This document shows positions 1 through 8,674 of a DNA stretch of 44,078 nt, piece after piece. Within the stretch, counting starts at the first letter, position 1. Every line of letters begins with the position of its first letter. Source of the stretch: Ktedonobacterales bacterium. Lineage in GTDB: Bacteria; Chloroflexota; Ktedonobacteria; Ktedonobacterales; Ktedonobacteraceae. The stretch lies in NCBI GenBank assembly GCA_027451525.1, contig DAIDJF010000048.1, positions 1 through 44,078 of the forward strand, written 5' to 3'. Both the position numbers and the translations under genes were made by a program. The notes below the pieces were generated by a model, which saw only the letters and a program-made list of their open reading frames with translations, ran no database searches and was not told the DNA's origin.

Positions 1-933
1 AAGTGCGTTTGAACGTTCAAAGCTCTCCGCACGTTCTGGCGGCAGCAGAGCAAACGTGGCTTCATGATACGAACTGGCATAGATGGGCAGCATCTGCTCC
101 GTGACAGCGAGCGTGACAAGACCCGCTCCCACTCGTCCCGCCGCGCTCCCCGCAAGAAAGGCCGAGCCTGGATAGGGACGCGAACCACAGAAGAGCATCA
201 CTTTGCCAAAGGTTCCCTTATTGCTCTCTAATGGACGTGGCGGAAGGAGCGCGCGCACAAGCTGACTGGTCAGCATGTCTGTGCGCAAATCTTGTTCCAG
301 GGCAGCAGGCAAACCAATACTGCCAACCGAGAGTTCGCCGATATAATCGCGCCCAGGAAAGAAGAAAAAGCCCTGTTTAGGGCAGGCGAGCGTGATTGTA
401 TGATCGGCGCGCACTATACCAGGGTCCACCTCGCCTGTATCAGCATTAAGACCTGTCGGGAGGTCAATTGAGACGATGCGCAATAACGGGCGTCTGCTCC
501 GCTCGTGATTGACCAAATTGAGTAAAGCGCGCATATCGTCGGTGAGAGGGCGCGAATGACCTGTACCAAGTAAGGCATCAACAATGTAATCCGCACGCTG
601 CAGCGCAGCATTGAGTTCTCGCGCAACTTCACTTTCGCTGGCCTCTTGTCCATGAACGAATAGACGGCGTTCTTTCCAATAATAGAGACTACTATATGCT
701 CCGGCCTCTTCCAGGTGTTGCGCGACGACCAGACCGTCACCGCCATTATTGCCGGGACCAATCAAAAAGAGGATATGCAAACCTGGTAGCGTATGGTGAG
801 GGAGCAGATGCGATTGAAAAATGTCCGCCGCGCTCTTGCCCGCGTGTTGCATGAGAATAGGAGAAGTCAGGCCATACTCTCTATCGGCCCGCGCTTCCAG
901 TTCGCGCATTTCCGCAACCGTTACAATATGCAT
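1..933 (-). CDS. nnr: Bifunctional NAD(P)H-hydrate epimerase / ADP-dependent NAD(P)HX dehydratase, 3' end outside window
   Basis: Partial gene: 311 codons are visible and the frame runs off the left edge. Read on the minus strand it begins MHIVTVAEMRELEARA. It has the YjeF N-terminal (epimerase) signature GPGNNGGDGLVVA near residues 60-75, then SIDLPTGLNADTGE. After about residue 215 the YjeF C-terminal (dehydratase) domain starts, with NKGTFGKVMLFCGSRPYPGS. This family repairs hydrated NADH and NADPH: the epimerase interconverts R and S forms and the kinase-fold domain dehydrates the S form at the expense of ADP. The start is supported by AGGGAG about 9 nt upstream. It is divergent from the methylase at 1083, with about 150 bp between them. 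The catalytic end of the dehydratase domain is not visible here. Confidence 0.9.
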   Translation of the reverse strand, partial: MHIVTVAEMRELEARADREYGLTSPILMQHAGKSAADIFQSHLLPHHTLPGLHILFLIGPGNNGGDGLVVAQHLEEAGAYSSLYYWKERRLFVHGQEASESEVARELNAALQRADYIVDALLGTGHSRPLTDDMRALLNLVNHERSRRPLLRIVSIDLPTGLNADTGEVDPGIVRADHTITLACPKQGFFFFPGRDYIGELSVGSIGLPAALEQDLRTDMLTSQLVRALLPPRPLESNKGTFGKVMLFCGSRPYPGSAFLAGSAAGRVGAGLVTLAVTEQMLPIYASSYHEATFALLPPERAESFERSNAL

Positions 934-1082
934 AACAAGATCTCCCTGATAAACGACTGTTGTGTTGCTTTTTTCCATCTTATTGTAGTACGTGGCAGGT
1001 CAATAGGGAAGATTTGGGGAATGTTCTCAGCACGAGATGCCTATGCTACAATAGCACAAAAGACAGTGAGGAATGAGAAGGC

Positions 1083-2114
1083 ATGAAGATTGCATTAAAG
1101 GTTACGCCACAACGCAGCACCCAATACACGAATATGACGACAACGCTCGCCACACCCGAATTGCTAGCTAGTCCACTGGGGCGAGCTATTCACATGGTCA
1201 CCCCCATCACGCTCGCGGGTCAGGAGTATCTGCTTGTCGAGATGGAAGATACAGCTTTTGCCGCCCCGCTCACGCGCAAACTCCTGGCACGACTCGGCGC
1301 AACCAGCGAAGCTTACGAGTATTTTGAGCAGATCGGCGCGGTGACAGGGCCACTACTACGCCCACTAGAACCAGATTTCGTGCCCTTCGTACCACTAGAA
1401 ATGGTTGAGACGCGCCGTTATAAAGGCAAAACAAATGAGCTATTCACACAGGTATTGCTCAATGTCGCGCTTTTTGCTGGAGCATATAGCGAGCAAATTA
1501 CCGGGCGTTTACGCATCCTCGATCCATTGGCGGGGGGCGGCACAACGCTTTTCCGCGCTCTTGCCTGCGGCTATGACGCCTTTGGCATTGAACAGGAACG
1601 CCAGGATGTTGAGACAACCGAGGTTTTTGTGCGCCAATACTTGAATAGTGAACATATTCCTTATAAAGAAGTGGATGAGCGAGGGCGCAGAGCAGGCCGT
1701 CGTTCGCAATTTGAGATCGGGCGCAAGGGCGAGACGCGCACACTCGTGCTGGTGCATGGTGATAGCACACAGGCGGAGAGCCATCTACGCGAAATTCCTG
1801 GCGGATCGCGCATGCACGCTATTGTCGGCGACCTGCCTTACGGCATCCAGCATTTCGGCGAAATCGCGGATCTCCTGGAGAGAACGCTGCCAGCCTGGGA
1901 GCGCGTCTTGCTGCCAGGCGGCACGCTGGCTCTGGCATGGAACGCAACACGTATAGAGCGAGAGGCTCTTATCGAACTCATCGAACGACGCACCCATCTT
2001 ACGGTGCGTAACGACCCGCCCTACACGCAATTCGTCCATGCTGTTGACCGCGTTATCAAACGACGCGACATTATCGTTGCTACGAAGCCAACACCTGCTC
2101 ACACAGCATCTTGA
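1083..2114 (+). CDS. UPF0020/TRM11-like RNA N2-guanine methylase
   Basis: 343 aa. The C-terminal half is a Rossmann-type SAM methyltransferase: ILDPLAGGGTTLFRAL (about residues 145-160) is the SAM-binding loop and VGDLPYGIQHF (about 248-258) is the (D/N)PPY-like catalytic motif typical of UPF0020/Trm11-type tRNA guanine-N2 methylases. The N-terminal 120 residues would then be an RNA-binding part; I do not see a clear THUMP signature. The ATG at 1083 has GAGG about 11 nt upstream; a later ATG at 1134 has no ribosome-binding site. The 3' end overlaps the convergent dhaM gene by 35 bp. The family call is good, but the exact RNA target cannot be read from sequence. Confidence 0.75.
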   Translation: MKIALKVTPQRSTQYTNMTTTLATPELLASPLGRAIHMVTPITLAGQEYLLVEMEDTAFAAPLTRKLLARLGATSEAYEYFEQIGAVTGPLLRPLEPDFVPFVPLEMVETRRYKGKTNELFTQVLLNVALFAGAYSEQITGRLRILDPLAGGGTTLFRALACGYDAFGIEQERQDVETTEVFVRQYLNSEHIPYKEVDERGRRAGRRSQFEIGRKGETRTLVLVHGDSTQAESHLREIPGGSRMHAIVGDLPYGIQHFGEIADLLERTLPAWERVLLPGGTLALAWNATRIEREALIELIERRTHLTVRNDPPYTQFVHAVDRVIKRRDIIVATKPTPAHTAS

Positions 2115-4722
2115 CATCGGCAGCAGTATGCATGGCAATCGCACGCTCCGCCAACTCTGTCATCGCCGCCAATGTATGGCGGGTCAGGCTAGCACGCACA
2201 TTTGGCAGCGCGTTCGGCGTCATGCTCAGTTCTGTGACGCCCAGGCCAACAAGGAGGGCCGCAAGCATGGGATCGCTCGCCATCTCGCCGCACACCGCGA
2301 CGGGCTTATCCGCTAACCGTCCGATGTGCGCCACCTGACGAATCAGGCGCAACACTGCTGGCTCCATTGAATTGTAAAGCGCACTCAAGGCCGTGTTAGT
2401 ACGATCACAGGCAAGCGTGTATTGGGTCAGATCATTAGAGCCGATGCTGAAAAAGTCGGCCTCCTCCGCCAGTTCAGGAGCCATGATCGCGGCGGCAGGC
2501 ACTTCCACCATGATGCCTAACGGCACATGTGTAGGAATATTGCCCTGCTGTTGGCGTAATTCGTTATGGACACGCGCAAAGATGGCGCGCACAGTGCGCA
2601 ATTCAGTAACCGTTGTTATCATGGGGCACATGATATGTAGCTCACAGCCCGTATCGGCCGCAGCCAGCAAAAGAGCGCGTAGCTGCTGCTCCAGTAATTC
2701 TTGATGCGCCAGATGAATGCGAATACCACGCACGCCCAGGGCGGGGTTAGCTTCAGGAGTTGACCCCAATAAGGCTTGCAGGGCTGGCATCGGTTTATCT
2801 GCTCCCGCATCGAGCGTGCGCACCACGATCGGACCTTTGGAGGCTTTCTGGTCGCCCATAAAGGCCCGAAAAACCTGTATATAACGTTGACGCTGCTCTG
2901 CCTCGTCGGGCAACTGCGCCGTATTCGCCAACAAAAACTCGGTACGGAGCAGGCCGATACCTTCCGCTTGCCACTCGCGCGCTGCTTCTGCCTCTACCTT
3001 TCCGCCGACATTTGCCAGCAGGAGAATGCGCTGCCCATCAAGCACAAGCGGTTCCGCAGCTTGCCGCGCCCGCGCTTTGCGCTCCTCTTGCGCGTGTTGT
3101 TGCTCCATAATACGCCGGGTCAGTTCTTTACGCAGTTTTGGTGCTATACGGGTGTAGATTACGCCCTTATCGGCATCTAGACCCACCTCCTGTCCCGCAT
3201 GGATCGCCTGAAGCAGTTCTTCAGGCACGCCAGCAAGCGCGGGAATACCTAATGCACGCGCAAGAATGGCGGCATGGGCCGTTGGTCCTCCCTGCACAGT
3301 ACAGATACCCACAACCATATCCGGGCGCAAGAGGGCGGTATCCGAAGGCGTCAGGTCTGGCGCAATCAGAATGACAGGTTCTTTGATGTCACGCAATTGC
3401 TGCTGCAGCGTCTCCCCCTGTGGGCGCAGATGGGCAATAGCGCGACTGGCGGCATCGCGCACATCGGTAGCGCGCGCGGCAAAGAGCGGATCCTCAAGCT
3501 GAGCCAATATTGCGGCATGTCGTTCAGCCACATCTGCCAACGCGCTTGCCGCATCACAGGTATTGTGCGTAATATATGTCAACGCATCATTCAATAGCTG
3601 TGGATCGCCCAACATCAATGCCTGGGCGGAAAAAATAGCGGCATCTTTGCCCACATACTGCCGCGCATCATGCGCGAGTTGCTCTAGCTCCATAGAGGTA
3701 CGTTGCAACGCATCACGTAGACGTTGTTGCTCATCAACAATCTGCGCCGGCAAAATAGGATGCCGCTCAATGTGTTCAAGCTGCAACGCGCTCGGTGTAT
3801 AAAGCAGGGCTGAGCCGAGTGCCGCGCCAGTTGAGGTAGGAGTACCATACCAACTCGTGCTGCCTTGCGAGGAGGAGGATTTCTTAGCAGGAGCAAGAAC
3901 AGTTGGGGAGGGAGGGGGCACATTTTTGGTCACAGTCTCAATCTGGACAGGCTCATAGAAATTAGCCTCAACCAATTCACGGAGAGCCGCTAATGCTACG
4001 CCCGCCTCTGGCCCACTGGCATAAACAGTAATCGTCTCACCTTGACGAATACTAAGTGAGAGAAGACTCATCAGCCCCGTTACTTCGCTGAACCGCCCAT
4101 TGCGTTCAATCGTAATTTTCGCGTGAAAACGGGCCACAGTTTGCACGAAAAGACTGGCAGGGCGAGCATGTAACCCGGCGGAATTGGTAATGGTGAACTG
4201 AGCTGTATGCGTCTCGTCGGGTTGAACGGATAGAGGTTGCTCTACACCTATTGCGTCTACAGGGACGTTGGTAGTATTTTCAGTATCTTCGACAGGAGTG
4301 ACAGGTTTGAGGCGCAGCAACTGTTCTATCTGACCAGTCTGCTCAGCAGCTTGTCTGACAGCAGCAAGCGTATGTCCAAGCGAAGCTTCTAAAGCCGCGG
4401 AGATTGCCCCTTCAACAAGTGGAGCATAGCTTAACTGCACGTGTTGACGTTGTTCCTCATCCAGAAAATCTAAAGCCGTCTCGGCTGAGAGGATTGCACT
4501 GCCCATATCGAGTAACACAAGCACGCCACTACCACTATCCGCTTCCTGAATAGCCTGCACAATGCGATCCGCCGATGTGCCTAAAATGTCGTCGCCTGAC
4601 TCGTCACTGCTTCCACCCGCGGGCAGAATAGCAACCTGACCATGAGCCATCTGAGCGGCAAGTTCCGCGACCCCCTTAGCTAGTTGCGTACTATGCGAAA
4701 CTATAACCAATCCGACTGTCAT
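2080..4722 (-). CDS. dhaM: DhaM-type phosphotransferase: EIIA-HPr-complete enzyme I fusion
   Basis: 880 aa, minus strand, last gene of the glycerol/dihydroxyacetone cluster. Domain order: DhaM EIIA (mannose-type) at 1-125 with active His10 (VSHS); HPr at about 174-262 with His185 in AGLHARPAS; a Pro/Ser linker at 266-288; enzyme I at about 290-880 with phosphoryl His483 in GGPTAHAAILARALG and the C-terminal PEP-site Cys811 in AVCGEMASDP. DhaM hands phosphate to ADP bound in DhaL, which serves DhaK. E. coli DhaM (about 470 aa) stops within the N-terminal half of enzyme I; here the PEP-binding barrel is also present, so one polypeptide could take phosphate from PEP all the way to DhaL. The start ATG has AAGGAA upstream. 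A 250-bp gap with a perfect hairpin separates it from dhaL. Confidence 0.93.
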   Translation of the reverse strand: MTVGLVIVSHSTQLAKGVAELAAQMAHGQVAILPAGGSSDESGDDILGTSADRIVQAIQEADSGSGVLVLLDMGSAILSAETALDFLDEEQRQHVQLSYAPLVEGAISAALEASLGHTLAAVRQAAEQTGQIEQLLRLKPVTPVEDTENTTNVPVDAIGVEQPLSVQPDETHTAQFTITNSAGLHARPASLFVQTVARFHAKITIERNGRFSEVTGLMSLLSLSIRQGETITVYASGPEAGVALAALRELVEANFYEPVQIETVTKNVPPPSPTVLAPAKKSSSSQGSTSWYGTPTSTGAALGSALLYTPSALQLEHIERHPILPAQIVDEQQRLRDALQRTSMELEQLAHDARQYVGKDAAIFSAQALMLGDPQLLNDALTYITHNTCDAASALADVAERHAAILAQLEDPLFAARATDVRDAASRAIAHLRPQGETLQQQLRDIKEPVILIAPDLTPSDTALLRPDMVVGICTVQGGPTAHAAILARALGIPALAGVPEELLQAIHAGQEVGLDADKGVIYTRIAPKLRKELTRRIMEQQHAQEERKARARQAAEPLVLDGQRILLLANVGGKVEAEAAREWQAEGIGLLRTEFLLANTAQLPDEAEQRQRYIQVFRAFMGDQKASKGPIVVRTLDAGADKPMPALQALLGSTPEANPALGVRGIRIHLAHQELLEQQLRALLLAAADTGCELHIMCPMITTVTELRTVRAIFARVHNELRQQQGNIPTHVPLGIMVEVPAAAIMAPELAEEADFFSIGSNDLTQYTLACDRTNTALSALYNSMEPAVLRLIRQVAHIGRLADKPVAVCGEMASDPMLAALLVGLGVTELSMTPNALPNVRASLTRHTLAAMTELAERAIAMHTAADVKMLCEQVLAS

Positions 4723-4836
4723 AACGAGTTCCTTTTTCCTCGACTACATCGTGGCCTGGACCACATTGTTGCATTCATGTTCGTCGAGATTATACTACCT
4801 TTTACGACACGTGTGATAACTATGTGGACAGCGTAG

Positions 4837-4871
4837 CATAAAGAGGGATAGTATCAATATCCCTCTTTATG
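4837..4871. terminator. Perfect 14-bp stem-loop between dhaL and dhaM
   Basis: CATAAAGAGGGATA, a 7-nt loop, then the exact reverse complement. It lies in the 250-bp gap between the dhaL stop and the dhaM start. No long U-tract follows on either strand, although the 3' arm itself ends in CUUUAUG. It could be an attenuator, an mRNA processing or stability element, or a weak terminator. The rest of the gap (4723-4836 and 4872-4972) shows no convincing gene. Confidence 0.6.
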
Positions 4872-4972
4872 GCCTTTACCAACGACATATGAAGTACAGA
4901 GACAATAAAAAGTCACCTCATAGAGTTTGAGGGCTAGTATGGAGGAAAGTATTGTCAGGCGTACCCAGGCTA

Positions 4973-5602
4973 CTACTGTTGCGCACACACTACAGCGAGC
5001 GCGCGCAAAATGAACCAACTGGATGTTGCGCCAGGGTCTTGATGTCCAATACTGCGTTCCGCAAGATAGCTTGCGCGTCCTTTTGTAGCCAGCATTGGAA
5101 TAGTAGATTTCATGCCTTCTTCGGCGGCAGAGGCAGCGCGTGCTGTGATTTCAGCTAATGAGGCGTTCTGAGCAAGAGCCTCTTTCGCGCTATTAACAGC
5201 GGGCGTTAAGGCATCAATCATCGTTTTTTCACCCGTGTGAGCTTTGCCACGCGCAACAATGCCGCCCAAGAAGGCATCGAGCATGGCAACAAGGTCTGCA
5301 GGCGTCAGGCTCTCTTTCCCGGCAACCGCGCCACCCGCGCGCAGGAACGCAGTCCCGTAGAGAGGACCACTGGCTCCCCCCACGGTAGAAACAAGCGTTG
5401 AGCCAACGGTGCGCAACGTGCCTGCCATATCCATCGCTTCCATAGACGCGAACTTGGCACGCACCGCCGTAAAGCCGCGATTCATATTCGTACCATGATC
5501 AGCATCACCAATTGCCGAATCTAGCTCGGTGAGATATTGCGCGTTTTCATGCAGCGTATCGGCAATGAGGCCCAACCAACGAATAATATCCTGATTTGTC
5601 AT
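4973..5602 (-). CDS. dhaL: Dihydroxyacetone kinase, ADP-binding subunit DhaL
   Basis: 209 aa, the usual length. The Mg-ADP coordinating aspartates are present in LDSAIGDADHGTNMNRGF (Asp28, Asp33, Asp35), and the Gly-rich TVGSTLVSTVGGASGPLYGT loop follows. In PTS-dependent DHA kinases DhaL keeps a bound nucleotide that is re-phosphorylated by DhaM and then phosphorylates DHA covalently held by DhaK. It sits between dhaK and dhaM in the canonical K-L-M order, 131 bp downstream of dhaK. The start is preceded by AGAAGG. The reaction is cytosolic. Confidence 0.95.
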   Translation of the reverse strand: MTNQDIIRWLGLIADTLHENAQYLTELDSAIGDADHGTNMNRGFTAVRAKFASMEAMDMAGTLRTVGSTLVSTVGGASGPLYGTAFLRAGGAVAGKESLTPADLVAMLDAFLGGIVARGKAHTGEKTMIDALTPAVNSAKEALAQNASLAEITARAASAAEEGMKSTIPMLATKGRASYLAERSIGHQDPGATSSWFILRALAVVCAQQ

Positions 5603-5658
5603 AAGTCTTGTACCTTCTTGTGTTGCCGTAGTAACATCCTGTCACGGGTATGGGAAAA

Positions 5659-5690
5659 CGTGATGATGAATATATCCGTTCATCATCACG
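5659..5690. terminator. Perfect 12-bp stem-loop between dhaK and dhaL
   Basis: CGTGATGATGAA, 8-nt loop, then TTCATCATCACG. On the transcribed (minus) strand the stem is followed by TTTT, so partial intrinsic termination or processing between dhaK and dhaL is possible. The arms share GATGATGAA-like sequence with the hairpin just after glpK (9717-9770). Confidence 0.55.
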
Positions 5691-5733
5691 CTTATTACAT
5701 CGTTCAAGAACTGTGTCTGTCAGTGACGGACCA

Positions 5734-6735
5734 CTACATACCCCAGCGCAATGCAGGCGTATGGACAGGAGCATCCCAGTACTTCGCCAGTTCGTCATCC
5801 AGACGCACGAGAGTAATAGAACAACCCGCCATTTCAAGCGAGGTGATGTAGTTGCCGACCAGAGAGCGCGCAATCGTGATGTTCTTGCCATGCAAAATGC
5901 GATTGAGCGCGTCGTAGATCACATACAATTCGATCAATGGCGTGCCACCCATACCATTCACCATAGCGAGAACCTGTTCGCCGCTCTTGAGGCCGAGGTC
6001 TTCAACGACGGGAGAAGTAAGCATTTCGGTGATTTCAGCGGCGGAGGCCATCTTGACACGACGACGGCCCGGCTCACCATGAATACCAATGCCAATCTCC
6101 ATCTCATCTTCGCCCAGTTCAAAGGTCGGCTTGCCCGCTGCTGGCACGGTGCAGGAAGTGAGAGCCATACCCATACTGCGGCCTTGCTCATTAACCTTAC
6201 GCGCCAGAGCGGCCACTTGAGCCAGCGGCGCACCTGTCTCGGCGAGGGCACCAACAATCTTCTCTACCAAAACGGTCACACCTACGCCACGCCGTCCCGC
6301 TGTATACAGGCTATCTTGCACCGCCACGTCATCATTCGTGACCACGCTGGCAACCTCAATACCCTCTGCCGCCGCCAATTCAGCTGCCATTTCAAAGTTT
6401 AGCACGTCACCAGTGTAGTTCTTCACGATATGCAACACACCGGCTCCGCCACTCACGGCTTTTGTCGCGGCCAGCATCTGGTCAGGCACTGGTGAGGTAA
6501 ATACGGCACCTGGGCAGGCAGCATCAAGCATGCCAAAACCCACAAAACCACCGTGCATCGGCTCGTGACCACTGCCACCACCAGAAATAACGCCGACTTT
6601 GCCCTTGATAGGGGCATTCTTGCGCACGATGATTTGGTTTTCCATATCGACGCTGATAAGATCGGCATGGGCTACTGCCATGCCAGCCAGAGCCTCTTTT
6701 ACCACATCTTCTGACTTGTTGATGAGTTTTTTCAT
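5734..6735 (-). CDS. dhaK: Dihydroxyacetone kinase, substrate-binding subunit DhaK
   Basis: 333 aa. The DAK1 domain is complete: [17 protein letters not shown] (about 50-66) holds the DHA-contacting histidine, and [13 protein letters not shown] carries His219, the residue that forms the hemiaminal with DHA (His218/219 in characterised DhaK). The product is DHA phosphate, made with phosphate relayed through DhaM and DhaL. AAAGGAG lies 10-16 nt before the ATG. A 16-bp palindrome (6754-6769) abuts the ribosome-binding site, and a large stem-loop separates this gene from glpD upstream. It is slightly shorter than E. coli DhaK but no motif is missing. Confidence 0.96.
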   Translation of the reverse strand: MKKLINKSEDVVKEALAGMAVAHADLISVDMENQIIVRKNAPIKGKVGVISGGGSGHEPMHGGFVGFGMLDAACPGAVFTSPVPDQMLAATKAVSGGAGVLHIVKNYTGDVLNFEMAAELAAAEGIEVASVVTNDDVAVQDSLYTAGRRGVGVTVLVEKIVGALAETGAPLAQVAALARKVNEQGRSMGMALTSCTVPAAGKPTFELGEDEMEIGIGIHGEPGRRRVKMASAAEITEMLTSPVVEDLGLKSGEQVLAMVNGMGGTPLIELYVIYDALNRILHGKNITIARSLVGNYITSLEMAGCSITLVRLDDELAKYWDAPVHTPALRWGM

Positions 6736-6753
6736 GGTCTGGTCACTCCTTTT

Positions 6754-6769
6754 GTTGTAACATTACAAC
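6754..6769. promoter_or_regulatory. Palindrome upstream of dhaK, possible operator
   Basis: GTTGTAA-CA-TTACAAC, a perfect 7-bp inverted repeat immediately upstream of the dhaK ribosome-binding site. Its size and symmetry fit a dimeric repressor site or a small RNA hairpin at the start of the dha genes. The regulator is not identifiable from sequence. Confidence 0.45.
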
Positions 6770-6810
6770 GAACAACACAAGTATACACTGTCCCTTTAGC
6801 GGGGCGCAAT

Positions 6811-6850
6811 TATGCCCGGTCACAACGCTATTGCGTGATGACCGGACATA
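6811..6850. terminator. Two-part stem-loop after glpD
   Basis: TATGCCCGGTCA pairs with TGACCGGACATA (12 bp with one G-U), enclosing a second 4-bp stem ACGC/GCGT. It begins 18 bp past the glpD stop. No U-tract follows on the minus strand. A role in separating glpD from dhaK expression, or in 3'-end protection, is plausible. Confidence 0.55.
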
Positions 6851-6867
6851 ACTTCTCACACATGCAT

Positions 6868-8574
6868 TTATACGCCAACAACCTCCGCCGCCATCTGCTC
6901 CTCAATCGCGGCCCGATACTCAGCAATCAACGTTTGTTTTTGCTCGTCAGACCACTGCAGTTCTTGAGCCATCAGGTCCGCAACGTCGTTCACGATCCCA
7001 AGACCACGTTGGCGGTCCTCCAGAGTAATTGAAGTGCGGCGTCCCAGAATATCATACGGTGTTAACGCCATCTCGTTGCGGCAGGCATAGGGCACCTCAA
7101 CACGCAAGTACGGCAGGTCGTTGATGAGGCGTTGAGCAAGCGCAGAATCGGCCTCAATCATGTCTAGAAGCGTTGCGGCCTCTGTGCCATAGCTCTTGCC
7201 CAGATGCTCGATTGCCTCACCGCTGAGTCCGAGCTTGACAGCCCGTTTCGCCAACGCTTTTTGCTGGCTAGGCCAGCCTGCACTTCCCTGCAGGGGTAAA
7301 TTCTCCGTAGGATGAACGGGTTTAACGCCATCGCGTTTCCCCAACACGTCTAGCGTATCCTGGGCCATGCGGCGGTACGTGGTGAGTTTGCCACCAACAA
7401 TCGTTACCAGCCCGGTTGGACTCTGTAAAACCGAATGCGAACGTGAGAGACGGGCGGTTGATTGACCCGCGCTATTCGGTTTCACCAGCGGCCGATAGCC
7501 TGCGTAGGTGCTGATAATATCGGCCTCCGTCACATTGACAGAGAGGTAGCGATTGAGATGCTCTAACAGGTAGGCAATATCATTGTGGCTGGCAGTGGGA
7601 TGGTCCAGGTCGCCTTTGCCTGTATCGGTTGTACCAAAGACAGCGCGTGACTCCCAGGGAACAATAAAAAGAATACGTTTGTCATCGGTTTCTGGTAAGA
7701 CAATCGCGTGTTTGCCAAGTTTGAGTGTCTCGCGCGAGAAAACCAGATGGACACCTTTGCTGGGTTCAACTTTGGCCTGTGGCGCGACACCAGTCAGCGA
7801 CTCCACCTTCTCCGAGAAGATGCCTGTCGCATTCACGACGTGGCGTGCGCGAATGGTTAATTCTTGATTGCTGATACGGTCACAAACGTTGGCCCCACAC
7901 ACTTTTCCATCTTCGGTGACAAAGGATGTCACCTCAGCATAGTTGGCAATGGCAGCACCATAGGTGGCAGCAGTTCGTAACAGAGCCATTGTAAGACGGA
8001 CATCATTGGTCTGCCCATCATAGTACATAAAGCCTTCTTTTAGCTTATCCGTCACCAGAGCGGGAGCCAGTTCCAACACACGCTGGCGGCTCAAGCGGCG
8101 ATGGCGTTTGACATTCCGTCGTCCTGCCATGAGATCATACATCCAAAGGCCAATGTCGAGGATAAAGCTCAGGCCAATGCCACCGGGCGTCGTAAACGGC
8201 ATACCAACCGGGTGACGGTCTCCTTCATAGATCGGGAGAACAAAGCCCACTGATTCAACCAGAAATGGGGCATTTTGGAGCAGTAGACCGCGCTCAACCA
8301 ACGCTTCATGGACGAGACCAAAATCGAAATTAGGCAGGTAACGAATGCCTCCGTGTACGAGTTTAGTCGATTTGCTGCTCGTCCCACTGGCAAAATCTAT
8401 CTTTTCTACAAGTGCGACTTTATATCCACGTGCGACCGCATCCAGTGCGACGCCCGCACCTGTGACACCACCGCCGATGACCAGGACATCGAAGCGTTCG
8501 CTCTCCATGCGTGCTAAGTTGTGCATGCGTGCTGTATCTGATAATGGTTGCATATCCCGTGCAGAGGCGAACAT
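6868..8574 (-). CDS. glpD: FAD-dependent glycerol-3-phosphate dehydrogenase
   Basis: About 568 aa. It has the N-terminal FAD-binding motif DVLVIGGGVTGAGVALDA and the family signature GTSSKSTKLVHGGIRYL, followed by a DAO-type oxidoreductase body and the GlpD C-terminal domain. It oxidises glycerol-3-phosphate to DHA phosphate and passes electrons to the quinone pool at the membrane face. The start is uncertain: a GTG at 8628 opens the same frame without a ribosome-binding site, the ATG at 8574 lies 20 nt behind a strong AAGGAGAG (8595-8602), and ATGs at 8553 and 8508 are also possible; I chose 8574. It is the third gene after glpK and glpF, with about 100 bp to glpF. Confidence 0.93.
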   Translation of the reverse strand: MFASARDMQPLSDTARMHNLARMESERFDVLVIGGGVTGAGVALDAVARGYKVALVEKIDFASGTSSKSTKLVHGGIRYLPNFDFGLVHEALVERGLLLQNAPFLVESVGFVLPIYEGDRHPVGMPFTTPGGIGLSFILDIGLWMYDLMAGRRNVKRHRRLSRQRVLELAPALVTDKLKEGFMYYDGQTNDVRLTMALLRTAATYGAAIANYAEVTSFVTEDGKVCGANVCDRISNQELTIRARHVVNATGIFSEKVESLTGVAPQAKVEPSKGVHLVFSRETLKLGKHAIVLPETDDKRILFIVPWESRAVFGTTDTGKGDLDHPTASHNDIAYLLEHLNRYLSVNVTEADIISTYAGYRPLVKPNSAGQSTARLSRSHSVLQSPTGLVTIVGGKLTTYRRMAQDTLDVLGKRDGVKPVHPTENLPLQGSAGWPSQQKALAKRAVKLGLSGEAIEHLGKSYGTEAATLLDMIEADSALAQRLINDLPYLRVEVPYACRNEMALTPYDILGRRTSITLEDRQRGLGIVNDVADLMAQELQWSDEQKQTLIAEYRAAIEEQMAAEVVGV

Positions 8575-8674
8575 GTACCGATGGTGATGCCCGTCTCTCC
8601 TTCCTTTCTCGAATGAGCGTGCGCACACATAACAGATGTACGCACGCCTGAAGACGAAGAGTGCCTTACAAAAA

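Noticed and set aside
793..1086. 97-codon plus-strand frame at the nnr 5' end
   Set aside because: Mostly antisense to nnr, without a ribosome-binding site or recognisable domain.
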